Shown here piece after piece: positions 11,230 through 21,749 of a stretch of 64,000 nucleotides of DNA (position 1 is the first letter of the stretch; each line of letters opens with the position of its first letter). The stretch lies in assembly GCF_949987515.2 (NCBI RefSeq), contig NC_082698.1:3319455-3383454 (forward strand). Reading direction: 5' to 3'. Origin of the DNA: Delphinus delphis. Lineage: Eukaryota; Chordata; Mammalia; Artiodactyla; Delphinidae. Both the position numbers and the translations under genes were made by a program. Under the pieces are notes generated by a model, which was not told the origin of the DNA, did no database searches, and saw only the letters and a list, made by a program, of their open reading frames with translations.

Positions 11230-11328
11230 GAACACTTGAAATGTGGCGAGTGCAACTGAAGAACTAAATTTTACAATTAATTTAATTTTAGTTAATTAAA
11301 ATTAAAATAGCCATATGAGACCAGTGGC
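11230..11328 (+). repeat. 99-bp direct duplicate of the MER5A centre
   Basis: It matches 10597-10695 at 98 of 99 positions (the one difference is GGCTAGT versus GGCGAGT) and begins and ends without the MER5A termini. Independent MER5A copies would differ at many sites, so this is a recent local duplication or conversion, not a second transposition. Confidence 0.92.
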
Positions 11329-12218
11329 AATAATTTTACATTCCTGGGGGTAGCTCTTAGCCCATGTCATCCTCATAAGCAGTGTCTCCTTTTGGGTCCA
11401 TAAGACAGTTTGCACCTCTCAACCGGGGCTTTCTTCCCCAGAGACCAGGAAGGAAGGTCCTCATCCTTCCCAACCACCACGAGGTTCTGGAGAACCTCCA
11501 AGAATGCAAAGCATGGTTAATAGAACAAGTGAATTTTTGCTAGGAAATCTTTATTTCTTCACCCACAATTTTGGGGTGAAGTGGAGTGGGAGGGGAGATG
11601 TATTGACTTCTCTCTCTGGGTGCCCTAGACACACACGGCCTCCCCTAGGCCTGCTCCTGTGTTTGATGCTGCCCCAGAGCCCCCTGGGGCAATAGAAGGT
11701 ATTTATGTGATACATTGGCGGTATTTATTATACGTAATATGTATACTGTAGCAGAAGGCAGATGCACCATATTGTCTAAAATTAGAAAAAAAATTGAATT
11801 CTAAAACACAACTGGCCAAGGGTTTTTGGTGAGGACCCATGGGCTTGTGCTGAAATTTTCCACTTGTGTCTGGAGCTCTCTGGGGGCCAAGACTTTGTGC
11901 ACCTCGTCCTTGCCCATCCCCAGCACGCTGTGGAGTTCATGGCACACAGTAGGCCCCTGGGCGTGGGCGAGGCGGCTGGCGAGGGGCAGGGGGCTGGGCG
12001 CTTTGACCACGGGTGTGTTGGGGGCCCCTCTCCACTCGGGACTCACTGGATTTGAAGAGTAGATGTATCAGATTCAATGGTGATCAAGGTTGGTGTCTAA
12101 GAGGTTCAACCCCGTGAATGAGAGGGTCCAAGAAGGTCCATTTCATCAAGACAGCTCCTGTGAGAGGACACCGTGGAATCCAGGAACGGAATTCAGCTTC
12201 AGGAAGCAGGGCTGGGAG
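11329..12218. other. unique sequence, no gene seen
   Basis: Mixed single-copy DNA. Open frames at 11801-12062 overlap on both strands and in several frames, which is typical of GC-rich chance frames. Confidence 0.45.
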
Positions 12219-12220
12219 AA

Positions 12221-12434
12221 GGTTGCCAGATTTAGCAAATAGCAACACAGGACTTAGCTCATTTGAGTTTCAGGTAAATGAGTTTGTTTGTTTGTTTCTT
12301 TGTTTTAGTATAACTATGTCTCAGATACTTACAGTAAATTATAAATAAAGTACCAGGACATACGCTAAAAAATTATTTGCATTTTATTTATGGTTCAGAT
12401 TTAACTGGTGTCCTGTATGTTATCTGGCCGCCCT
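12221..12434. mobile_element. ancient palindromic DNA-transposon relic
   Basis: The ends are inverted: GGTTGCCAGATTTAGC at the left answers TTATCTGGCCGCCCT at the right, with TAGTATAACTATGTCTCAGA and GGACATACGCTAAAAAATTA as inverted inner parts. This is a MITE-like mammalian repeat whose family name I do not recall with certainty. A partial relative lies at 52868-52987. A GTTT run occurs at 12282-12303. Confidence 0.6.
12282..12303. repeat. (GTTT)n short tandem repeat
   Basis: Five imperfect GTTT units inside the palindromic relic. Confidence 0.7.
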
Positions 12435-14270
12435 GCTCTGGGAGGAGTTAGCGAGGTCAAGTCCTTTGCCTTCTGCAGAATTGGAGAAGACGACCGGGCC
12501 TGAGAAGGGGTCAGCAGTCTGAGGGCAGTGAGGGAGCAGCCGCAAGAGGGCGCCAGGAGGCTCAGTCTGTCCTGCTCCCACCCCTGGGGCAGCGATGGTT
12601 GGGCGCTGCGGCTTCCGCCCGCCGGCCGGGGCTGGTGGGGTGTCCGAGTGAGCCCACCCACGGCACCATAACGTCCAAGCCTGGCGTGGAGGCAGGTCTG
12701 CCACAGCCCTGTCCCTGCCACCTGCCCTGCACAGGCGCTGAGACTAGGCCGTGGACCACAGGCTGCGGGGCGCACCTGCACACGTCGCCTGAGGGAACCA
12801 CACAGACCTCTGTCTCCAGGGCTCCCCTTTAGTCCACAGGACAGCAAAGCCCAGGCTGCTCAGGGTGACTCCATCCCGATAATTTAGTTTCCTCTTCTTC
12901 CGCTTCTTCTTTTTTTTTTTAAACTTTCTTTTTGGCTGCCTCCCTCTTCTTTATTGACTTGTTCTATGCAAATTCTGTATGGCTAATGCTGTCAGATTAA
13001 GAAGGAAAGACTGACTGCATGGCGCCTTTTCCTCTCCATTGCAGAGCGTAATTGCAGTATTAAGTCAAAACTAAACCGTCGGCAGAGGGGATCTGTCAGC
13101 CTGTTTTAAGGCTGTACTCAGGGCCAATTTAGATGCCTTTGCAAGTTACACAGAACTAGTCTGGGTTGAACTTTCCAGGTGGTGGTAGCATTTTTCAGAA
13201 GCACCAATGTTCAGTTGATATCGTGTGACATGGAGCAAAACCTTGGGACGTCTTCATTGGACTTCCAGGAATGCCTCTCACCTTCGGGACTTGATTCAGC
13301 CCGGAGCACCGTGGAGCAGGCGGCCTCAGTGTTTGCGTAGGTCTCTCAGGCTGCAGAGCCGGGAGGTGGCTCTTTTCTTCCCTCACTGTCTCTGTCATGG
13401 TCACGAGTCTAAGATAAATGAACAAAAGCCCTGTTCCGTGTTGTTAAATGACGCCCTCAGTCCATCCCATCACATCCCGTTATGGCCTGTGCGCCGCCGG
13501 TGCCCGTGGTCCAGCCAGGCAGCATCGAAAGGCTAGATGCAGAGGCGCTGCTCTCTCTGTCCTGGACGCCCCACTCGGGATGGGAAACGTGGCTCTCAGG
13601 AATAAATTACTGTGCAGCTCGCACCACCAACGTTGTGGAAGGGACAGAGATTCTTCTTAGGTATGGTTTTAATGCTCCAAAGACTCTCGCGCTCTTCCGG
13701 GCCCTGGCCGCTGGTTCTCCTCCGGGACGCGGTGACATGATGATTGAACGGCTCAGCCTGTGTGAGCAGGAAGCAGGACATATTAGGAGGAGTGGCTCAC
13801 AAACAAAAGTGTCCCAATGTGAGGTGTCCCTGAAAGAAAAATGGGCCGAGTGCCGAGAGGTAAGAAACGCCTTCAGATGGTGGAGAGTCGGCCTGGAGAG
13901 GAGCGTGGACTCACTACCAGTGGCTGCTGTGTCTTGGTGACGTGGTCACAAGCCCCAGGCTCCTGACACACGACTAGCCATCCCGACCCACCACTCGGGA
14001 CAGCCATGCATGGCACATGCTACCTGTACTTGACATTCCAGGCCGTCTGTCCCAGGGCCACGTCCATCCTTCCTGCCCACCAAGCCCACGCTACATGGTC
14101 CAGACCTGAGAGAGTGGATGGAAATCCTGAGTTGTGATTGGAAAATCAGAGCAAAGCCTGTGTTCAGACTCGGCCCCTCCAGCTTCTGCCTGCCCCGCTC
14201 TCCCAAATGCTGCTGACTTCCGAGTCCAAGGGCTCTGCCTCGTGTGTCCTCACTGCAACCACGTGGAGTA
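12435..14270. other. unique sequence, GC-rich at first, no gene seen
   Basis: 12435-12850 is GC-rich with a moderate number of CpGs. 12950-13190 is AT-balanced and has the look of conserved non-coding DNA (GCGTAATTGCAGTATTAAG). The longest frames are 148 codons (minus, 12401-12847), 152 codons (plus, 13482-13940) and 149 codons (minus, 13946-14395). They lack any domain, and the last runs into an L1 fragment. Confidence 0.5.
12540..12554 (+). promoter_or_regulatory. CTCF-like binding motif
   Basis: CCGCAAGAGGGCGCC fits the CTCF core (CCxCNAGRKGGCRS-type) with the invariant GGGCGC block. It lies in unique DNA just beyond the palindromic repeat. Whether it is occupied cannot be told from sequence. 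Confidence 0.5.
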
Positions 14271-14274
14271 GCTA

Positions 14275-14835
14275 TTCCTTTCTTAGATTTTACTTTTAGG
14301 GCTATTTTAGGTTTACAGAAGCCTGGGTGGAAAGTACAGAGAGATCCCGTATACCTTCTCTCTCCCTCACGCCCAGTTTCCCCTCTTATTACCATCTTGC
14401 ACTGGGGTCGTTCATTCCTTAGAGTTGATGAGCCAGTGTTGATACATTATTATTCACTGTCATCCATAGTTTAGCTTAGGGTTTCCTCTTCGTGCCGTGC
14501 ATTCTGTAGGTTTTGGCAAATGCTTGACGTCACGTATCCATCATCACAGTATCATACAGGGTGGCCTCACTGCCCTAAAGGTCCTCTGTGGTCTGCTTCT
14601 TCATCTCCCCCCTTTCAGCTCCTGGTCTTTTACTGTCTCTCCAGTGTTGCCTTTTCCAGAATATCGTAGAGTTGGAATCAGGCGGCATGCAGACTTTTCA
14701 GACTGGCTTCTCTCACTGAGAATAGGCACTTAAGTTTCCTCCGTGTCTTTTCGTAGCTCGATAGCTCAGTTCTTTTTGGTGCTGAATAATATTCCTTTGT
14801 CTGCATGCACCACAGTCCGTTTACCTGAAGTAGTT
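14275..14835 (-). mobile_element. old L1M 3'UTR, antisense
   Basis: 'GGGCTATTTTAGGTTTACAG', 'AGTACAGAGAGATCCCGTAT', 'TCATACAGGGTGGCCTCACT', 'CTTTTCCAGAATATCGTAGA' and 'CTGAATAATATTCCTTTGTC' follow antisense L1M (L1MB-like) order over more than 500 bases. It is diverged but continuous. Confidence 0.8.
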
Positions 14836-14837
14836 AT

Positions 14838-14980
14838 TTTAATGTTTATTTTGCAGGTGAGGTGACTGAGCCTGATGGTGGGTGAGTGTTGTGCTTTAGG
14901 TCACACCGTTCTGGGGATATATCAACAGGAAGTGAGCCCAACCCAGGGCTTTTGGATGCCAAATCCACCATGATGCTGCA
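14838..14980 (-). mobile_element. MIR SINE fragment
   Basis: 'GCAGGTGAGGTGACTGAG', 'TTTAGGTCACACCG' and 'GAAGTGAGCCCAACCCAGG' mirror the antisense MIR pattern ('ACAGATGAGGAAACTGAGG', 'GGTCACACAG', 'GCAGAGCCGGGATTC'). It is weakly preserved. Confidence 0.5.
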
Positions 14981-14989
14981 TTCCATCCT

Positions 14990-16000
14990 GGAATAGGTAA
15001 ATCTGAGTCAATATTTGTCATTTACTTTCCACATTCCTGATGGGTGTCATTTAACATCACTTTTCTAAGTGAGAGCAGGCATCTGAAGACTGTGGGCCAG
15101 ACCCTTCCATGGCATGGATGTGGTGGCATTGGCTGGCATGGCCAGGAGATGTTTGCCTAAGAGAGGACTACCCCCACCCTCCCCAGGGCCCGTGCCACCC
15201 CCAAACACCTGTGCAGCAGTCACATGTTGTGGGGATAGAAACTTTTTCCTCCTGTTGAAGAGGAGGGATGAATCATTTAAAACTTGGCATCTAAACCTAC
15301 ACTTTCCTCCTAAAAGCCTCCGGAATCGTCCTGCAAAAACTTCTCTCCTGCTTTGTCCTAACGGCTGGGTGTGAGCAACTTCCTTTGGGAGACCATAGTA
15401 GGGTTTCAGATTTCACCATCAAGAAAACTCTAAGATTTTTGGAAGCAAGCCCCTGATTAAATTGGTCTCCTCTGCACCACGGCTTCCCTCTCACGTCCTC
15501 GCTAAGCCACAGAGAGAACCTGCGTGTTGGTTAGGCTATTTGTGGATGTCTTGCCGTGTGCATTTCTGTTTGCTTTGCTCAGCCACCCAGATTTAGCTAT
15601 TTAAGTTTCCCTCATAAATCAGCCACTCTGAGCATCTTAATCATCTCCCTCCACTTTGTCTATAGCTCTCTGCCCTCCAAGAAATAAATTACCCACAATT
15701 ACTTAAAGTTAGTAATTGCATTTATTTTAGTGGTAGAGGGAAAATTTATCCATTTTGATAGTAATTTGTAGTCATTTTTAGTAATTGATAGTAATTTTCT
15801 AGTAAATACTAATTAAATGTTTCACTAAGTAAAAGAAGTACAGAGTAATGTATTCACTAAGCGTTAGTATTTCCAATTTATCTTTCTACCAGCAAGTGAT
15901 TTAGGTTGAGTTCATAGGATCCAGTGGAATTATTCTCATTGTATTCATCTTTAAAAAAGCCACAGGAGCAAAGAATTAAAGACTGCACACACAAGGACCT
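14990..16000. other. unique sequence, no gene seen
   Basis: Single-copy DNA becoming AT-rich after 15650. It holds the TAGTAATT cluster listed separately. Confidence 0.45.
15709..15805. repeat. cluster of TAGTAATT words
   Basis: Four TAGTAATT words (starting near 15710, 15759, 15780 and 15789) and one TAGTAAAT lie within about 95 bases. They could be a decayed short tandem repeat or a homeodomain-type site cluster. Confidence 0.5.
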
Positions 16001-16004
16001 GCTG

Positions 16005-16125
16005 TCGTGCTACAGGTGGGTAAACTGAGGCAGAGGACGACCAAGGTGCTTGTCCAGGATCAGCTGCACAGCCAGTGGAAGGACAGGGGTCCTGGACTTC
16101 AGACTTCCTGTCTGGGGCATCTTTG
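16005..16125 (-). mobile_element. MIR SINE fragment
   Basis: 'ACAGGTGGGTAAACTGAGGC', 'AAGGTGCTTGTCCAGGATCA' and 'GCACAGCCAGTGGAAGGACA' are the antisense MIR landmarks in order. Confidence 0.7.
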
Positions 16126-16790
16126 GTTCCATACAACCTCCCAGAGGATGGGGCAGAAAAAAAGAAATGAACTCCGTAATAAAGGTTCCAGCTCCCCGCA
16201 GGAGGGGCTGGTGTGGCCCAACCATGGAGGCGTTCCTCCTAGCTCCCGTCATCCCCGAGGCCTTGACTACAATGTGGATTGATCCACGTCTAGGTCGAAA
16301 GAACTTTAACTGTATTTTGGGCCATTCGAAATGTGCTAATTTTGCAGGTGTACCTGCAAGTAGCAGAAGTTGTTTCACCAAATGAATCTATTAACCCTTG
16401 TTAGGTGGCCAGTGCTTACTTTTTATCTAGTAAGTTATTTTTTCTTTTAAAAATTATTCTCTGGGACAATTGCATGCATGGGGTATGATACACTTATTAC
16501 CTGGCACTGTAATCATTTCTTGTCTGTTTTTCCATCCAGAGCCTCGAAGCACGTTGGTTGGGTAAAAGAGAGAAGTGGTGATTTTTCCCAGGACACGCTC
16601 CTAGTTAGAAAATAATATCCCTCTAGAATTAATTAATTAATGGGAGTTGATGCAATTAACAAATACTGAGCGACAAACTCTACAGAGGCGGCTGTATGGA
16701 GCCATGCAAACACCCTGGCTTCCATTTCATGACCAGTAAAGTGAGGGGCTAATCTGCAATTTCCCTTGATGATCTCTCTCTCAAGCTTTT
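16126..16790. other. unique sequence, no gene seen
   Basis: Includes a short ATTA run at 16628-16642. The open frames of 91-123 codons at 16007-16385 overlap each other and the MIR and are chance. Confidence 0.45.
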
Positions 16791-16794
16791 TTAA

Positions 16795-17680
16795 AATGGA
16801 AAAAATGGTTTTATATTGATTTTAAATGTAACATATGGTCATGAGGAATATGGTGAAACCTAAAAAAAAAAAAAAAGAAAAAAGACATTGAAATCATCCA
16901 TTGTTCCGCAATATGATTACTCTATTGGTACCTTTTCTTACAGACGTAGTTTTCCCTGTAGGTTTGTTTTTCAGTTGTAATCAATCAGAAGAGAAAACTT
17001 CAATTTGTTTTATTTTTCCTTAGATGATAAGTATAAATATGTCAATATTGTCTTTGTAAATACAGATTTTAATGGTAAAATAATATCCCATCAAATGTAA
17101 GAACTGTAATTTGGTTAACCATTTCCCTATTTTTGTGACATTTATTATTTTAAGTGTTATTTAAAATTTTTCATTATTATAAACATTTTCAATTTTCCAT
17201 TATTATAAATAACACTTCTGTGAACATCTTTATAAAGCTTTTTAGATGGTTTTCTTTGGTTACATTCCCAGAACAAAATTATGAGGTCAAAGGATATGAA
17301 TATTTTAAGGTTCACATTACTTCTTGCCAAATTGTTTTACAAAAGCACTGCACCCAGCAATTTGTGACATTTCCCATTTCACTGATGTTCCATCTCTGCT
17401 TTGGATACTGTGATGAAAAATTTCTGTTAGTTGGATGGGAGAAGAATTGTGTCATGTTTAATATTCAATTTTCATTAACCATGTAGTTAAATCTTCTTCT
17501 TCGAATTAAAATTTGTATTCTCTTCTCTTGGAATTGCTTGTTTCTGCCCTTTTCCTATTAATCTGTTGGGACTTTTATGTGTTTCTTATCCATTTACATG
17601 AGCTACTTACATAATAAAGATATTAACCCTTAATTATATTTCTGCCCATTTTTTCTAATGTCATGGACTTCCAAGTTGGT
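16795..17680 (-). mobile_element. old L1ME-type fragment, antisense
   Basis: 'TTGTCTTTGTAAATACAG', 'GGTTAACCATTTCCCTA', 'ATTATTATAAACATTTTC', 'CTGTGAACATCTTTATAAAG', 'ATGAGGTCAAAGGATATGAA' and 'GATATTAACCCTTAATTATA' are in antisense L1 order from 3'UTR into the end of ORF2. The 110-codon plus frame at 17154-17486 lies wholly inside it and is not a gene. Confidence 0.7.
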
Positions 17681-17817
17681 TTTCAAGCTCACAGTAATTC
17701 TTAAATGATCTGGAGGACAACGTGGCCTTTCTAATTTCTTTCCTTCCATTGAACGCCGAGTTTACAAGGGCAGGGCCCGAGAGAACAGAAACCTGCACAA
17801 TGAAGATGCTGGGTGTT

Positions 17818-17939
17818 GGACTTCCCTGGCGGTCCAGTGGCTAAGACTCCACGTTTCCACTGTAGAGGGCACGGGTTCAATCCCTGGTCAAGGAATTAAG
17901 ACTCCACATGTCGAGTGGCGTGGCCAAAAAAAAAAAAAA
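17818..17939 (+). mobile_element. CHR-1-type SINE with TSD
   Basis: A short tRNA-derived SINE: GGACTTCCCTGGCGGTCCAG, then GGGTTCAATCCCTGG (B box), then GAGTGGCGTGGCC and a poly(A) tail of about 15. The target-site duplication is 15 bp with two mismatches, AAGATGCTGGGTGTT at 17803-17817 and AAGATGTTGGGCGTT at 17940-17954. This is the older CHR branch shared by cetaceans and hippopotamus. Confidence 0.9.
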
Positions 17940-17954
17940 AAGATGTTGGGCGTT

Positions 17955-18665
17955 TTAAAAATCCACGCAAGATGCGAGCCTGGCTTTTAGAAGTCTCTCC
18001 CACTGGGCCAAGGAATCCTTGTAAGAATTAAATAGGAAACTTCCATCCCTCACAAAGTAACCATGTAATGCCACACTTCTTGTCCCCATCGCACATCTGA
18101 GGGGGAGCTGCTCTCTGAGCACACATGAAACAGGTGACTCCCCAAGTCAACATAAATTTTCAATTAAAGCGCGGTCCTCCCAATGCCTGGGCAGCATCTG
18201 CCTAGCAGCCTCTCAGGGTCCAGCCGCTGCCGCCTGTGGATCCAAGGCCTGGGCAGAGGGGCCTCAGCCTGCTGAGAAGCCCACCTCGCAGGGCAGAACT
18301 GGAACCTTTGAAAGCCGCGGGAGGGCTCCCTCCTTCTGGCCTGGCAGCCCTGCAGTGGGTTAGCTCAGCTGGAGGCTCTGAGGTTACTTGAAAACAGCCC
18401 CTCCCGCGGAAGCTCCAAGGCTGAGCGATGCTTCGGGCGCTCGCACACGCCTTCGGTCCAGCCACATCCCCTTCTCATTTTTCTCAGCAACAGTGATCCA
18501 GAAAGACACATGAGCATCTGTATAAGGATTTTTTAAATCCTTAAAGTTTTTAAAAAACTTTCAACAATCAAGTCAAATCCCCCTTGAACCCTCTCCGCCT
18601 CCCCGCCCCTGCCTCAGGGTCCTTCCCTGAAGAAACCACTGGGGTCAGTTGTCTGTGTGCCCTGC
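17955..18665. other. unique sequence, no gene seen
   Basis: GC-rich at 18180-18470 with an 87-codon minus frame of no recognisable type. Confidence 0.45.
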
Positions 18666-18695
18666 TAGACATCCTGCTTTGCTTTCACGTGCAGA

Positions 18696-18835
18696 AACAC
18701 ACACACCTAGAAACAGAGCATGTTTGCAGGTGTGAGCCTGCACACGTGTGCTTATTTGCACGTTCATATATGTGCGTATGCATGTATGCGCATGTGTGCA
18801 TTTCACGTGCGTGTGTCACACGGGGATGTGTTGTG
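18696..18835. repeat. CA/TG-rich low-complexity stretch
   Basis: Alternating purine-pyrimidine runs (ACACACACC, GCACACGTGTGC, ATATGTGCGTATGCATGTAT, GTGCGTGTGTCACAC) make up most of about 140 bases. Such runs can form Z-DNA. Open frames across it are low-complexity artefacts. Confidence 0.6.
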
Positions 18836-18839
18836 CACA

Positions 18840-19268
18840 TTCTGTAGCGTGCTCTTTTTACTTAACCTGGGTGGAGATTTTCTGTGTCAGCACGTTGGTC
18901 TGTCTCTCCTGCGAGCGTGAGAAGGCTGGGTTGGGTGGTGAAAGAACACACTTTGGCCAAAACAGAGCATGAATCCTGTGCTAAACCCCTATGATTAAAG
19001 GCCATCCCTTTCCTTTTGCAATTTAATTTTCTTACCTCTGTAAGGACCCCAGTGTTCCTTGCAGTGGTGTGATCTTAGGTTGAAAACAGTTTTTTGACGG
19101 AAGAGTCGAGAGAGATTTAGGAAATTTATATCAGGAAGGATCTAAAATACTTTTGTGTTTACTATTTAAAAAGCAAGAATTACAGCGATGATAATGTGCC
19201 ATTTGGTTAACACTGATAATATGAAACAGCTGCATGTATCTAAAAGGGACTTGACAACTTAGGGATCA
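18840..19268. other. unique sequence, no gene seen
   Basis: AT-leaning single-copy DNA, nothing recognised. Confidence 0.4.
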
Positions 19269-19274
19269 GTGATA

Positions 19275-19520
19275 TCTCAGGGCACATGATGGGAAACGGT
19301 TGGGCCCAGAGGCACATGGACACTCAGGACCAGGGTTTGAGCCTGGACCCCCCGACATGCCGCCTCGATGGACCTTGTCCCAGTCACTCCCTGCCTTGGT
19401 TTCTTCATCTGTGTCATGGGCCGGTCTCACATGACTGTGAGGACAGAATGAAGTAATGAAGTATGTGACAGCGTGTGTGTAAACTATCAAAAAACACGAA
19501 TGTTGGCAATTATTGCTATA
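19275..19520 (+). mobile_element. MIR SINE, nearly full length
   Basis: 'GGGCCCAGAGGCACATGGAC', 'AGGGTTTGAGCCTGGACC', 'GTCCCAGTCACTCCCTGCC', 'TTGGTTTCTTCATCTGTGTC' and 'TGTGAGGACAGAATGAAGTA' follow MIR from the tRNA-like head through the core to the tail. Confidence 0.8.
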
Positions 19521-19524
19521 AAGG

Positions 19525-20365
19525 TGGCAGGTGTGAACGTCTGTCGTGAGGACGAAGCTTTAGGGCAATGGGATACTACGTTTCTATCCTGGACCCTGCT
19601 GGAGAAGCTTCGGGTCCCCCCTTCAGCAGGTGGCCGGCCTTGCCCCGCCGGGGCCTCTGGGGGCGCACACCTGTCCGCTCTTAGTGACCTCGTCCCAAGG
19701 GAGGTGAGAGGCTTTCCCACGAGGGGAGGCCCTGTGGAGCCCTTCTGCCGGTTCAGAGCGCTCCTGGAGAACATACTAGAAATTTCGCCGGTCCCGAGGG
19801 GGGCATGGGTGAACCCTGCCTCGTTGGTGTGGCCGCTGCCCCCGGGGGTGCTGTGGCCAAACGAGTAGCCGAGGCGGCTGGGGTCTGAAGGGCCAGCAGC
19901 CTTCCTGTGCTGCCGAAGAACACCGCGGGCACCGCTCCCAGCCCGCGCGAGAGTCCGTGCTGCACGCCTTCTCCAGCTCACACCTGCCGTCTGCGGACTG
20001 GTCTCCTGGGCTGTCCCCGTCGACTGCCCGCGCCCTGCTGCAGTAGCTGCTGCTCCCACCAAGGCTGCCCTTTGGTCAGTACTGACTTCCTGTTCTCAGA
20101 GTCCCAGTGATCACTGGGAAGGCAAAATAAGGGGGGGGGGAGGGGCGGACGATGTTCATCATCTCTTCAAAATCCGTATTCTGCTGTATTGAAAGGGAGT
20201 CACATCAGACGACAGGGTGCGCTAACACTGGTTCGAAAGGAAATTATGTTGAAAATGTATACTAATCAATTATTTCAAAAGCTTGCTCCGGTACCCAACA
20301 GGAGCTGGAATGCTATGCAAGTTTAACAAATACACGTAAAACCTGGCTCTCCCGTGAAGATAATC
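19525..20365. other. GC-rich unique sequence, no gene seen
   Basis: 19600-20080 is about 65 percent GC with a fair CpG density and carries overlapping open frames on both strands (191 codons minus, 131 codons plus). Neither strand shows a domain or splice pattern. A G-run lies at 20129-20146. Confidence 0.45.
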
Positions 20366-20369
20366 ATTT

Positions 20370-20432
20370 TCTTTAAAAAACAAAAACAGAACAAAACCCC
20401 AAAATTAAAAAAACAAAACAAAAAACCCCCTC
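20370..20432. repeat. A-rich low-complexity stretch
   Basis: Mostly A with C and single G or T interruptions. It may be an old poly(A) tail, but no element body is recognisable to its left. Confidence 0.5.
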
Positions 20433-21525
20433 ACCACAACAGGCAAAGCTGAGCTTGAAAAAAGTGTGGCATTTAAAATTCAACAATGCTTATCTACTAC
20501 AGGCTGATGCATGTTTAAGAAGATCTACTTCTTATAAAGATCTCCTATTTAATTAAGAAAAACTAATATCAAAGCGGTTTTTTGCATTTACAATTCGCGT
20601 TTAAACTTTTCCTAGATTAAGTGAGCTTAAACAGTTGCGATTCCTGACTTTAACAGCATTATAAAATACATTAGAGATTGAGAGGATAAAATTCTGCCAT
20701 GTTAGGTTATAACCTAACTGCTATTTGCAGTTGTAAGGAGTACTAATGGCACAGGGACAAGATTTATTGTCGAGAGGACATTCCGTGTAACGTTCGCCTT
20801 GTCATTCCATTAATAATGACTGCTTATGAGCCATCTCTTTGGCATCTTTGTTGTCCTGAAAACTTACAACTCACAGCACAATTCTTTACGGCGTGTTACA
20901 TTGCCCCCTCCGGGTATTTCTGACCATTATCCCATTTGGTTATATTCAAAACCCCTGCCTCCGGAGAGACCATTAGGCCGACCTTTCACCTCCCAACATT
21001 CTTGGTTCAAACGGTGTAATAACACGTAGTGAATATTTACAAGCACACTTACACTATAATAGAGTACTGCTGTGAACATTAGCACACATTTGCTGCTCAA
21101 TCAGGCTCTGATGTAGAGCTCACTGCGCACCCCAGAGAAAATGCAGTCCCCAGTAAGCCGTGCTAGTGAAACACCCTTGAACCCACACAGCTTACATAAC
21201 ATAAACTGACTCGATGCAGATGAGCGAGGCGACACATTCGGCGGAGACACCGAGTTCCCGGGATGCCTGATGTCGGCAGTGCCCTCCCAGCGGACAACTC
21301 CGGGCAGGAGGCAGGGGCCCTTAATACCCGGAATTCTGAATGGATCAGTGTGTGGGGCTTCTCCAGAAAAAGGAAATTAAAGGCCATACGATGTGCTGGC
21401 ACCAGGTGGCCCGGTGACCTTCCCCAGGGTTTTTAAATTTTCTAATTAAAATTTTTTTTAATTAAAAAAAAAAGAGACACCGCCCCCCCCATAGGATAAA
21501 TTGTAAAATACTTCCTCTGCCTTGC
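20433..21525. other. unique AT-rich sequence, conserved-looking, no gene seen
   Basis: No repeats are recognised from 20440 to 21430. An 18-bp palindrome lies at 20701-20718. The AT block at 21432-21475 is self-complementary (AATTAAAA / TTTTAATT). Confidence 0.45.
20701..20718. repeat. 18-bp perfect palindrome
   Basis: GTTAGGTTATAACCTAAC equals its own reverse complement with no spacer. It lies in repeat-free AT-rich DNA and could be a dimeric factor site. Confidence 0.7.
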
Positions 21526-21561
21526 CCCTCCTCCCTACATTAACTGGGTCCTTTTCTCCTA

Positions 21562-21713
21562 GCCCCGCCCACTTCCCCAGCTCCACCCCTCTGTGAGCTT
21601 CGTCACTAGCTCCACCCCTTCTGTTGACCACGCCCCTTGATTTAGTCCCACCCATTTCCATGGACGGCTCTCTGGATTTTTCTAGCTCCACCCCTCAGCA
21701 CTGGCTCCACCCT
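21562..21713 (+). promoter_or_regulatory. cluster of CACCC/GC-box motifs
   Basis: Seven C-rich boxes in 152 bases: GCCCCGCCCAC (21562), AGCTCCACCCCT (21579, 21608, 21684), CCACGCCCCTT (21628), GTCCCACCC (21645) and GGCTCCACCCT (21703). These are KLF/SP-type sites, and three share the 11-base word AGCTCCACCCC. It could be a promoter or enhancer, or a decayed minisatellite. Confidence 0.45.
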
Positions 21714-21749
21714 CCCCAGCGAGGCCCGCCTCATCCTTAAGTCATTTAA

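Noticed and set aside
17154..17486. 110-codon open frame on plus
   Set aside because: It lies wholly in an antisense old L1 fragment.
19487..20062. 191-codon open frame on minus
   Set aside because: GC-rich low-stop region with a long frame on the opposite strand too, and the start of the interval overlaps a MIR tail. No family match.
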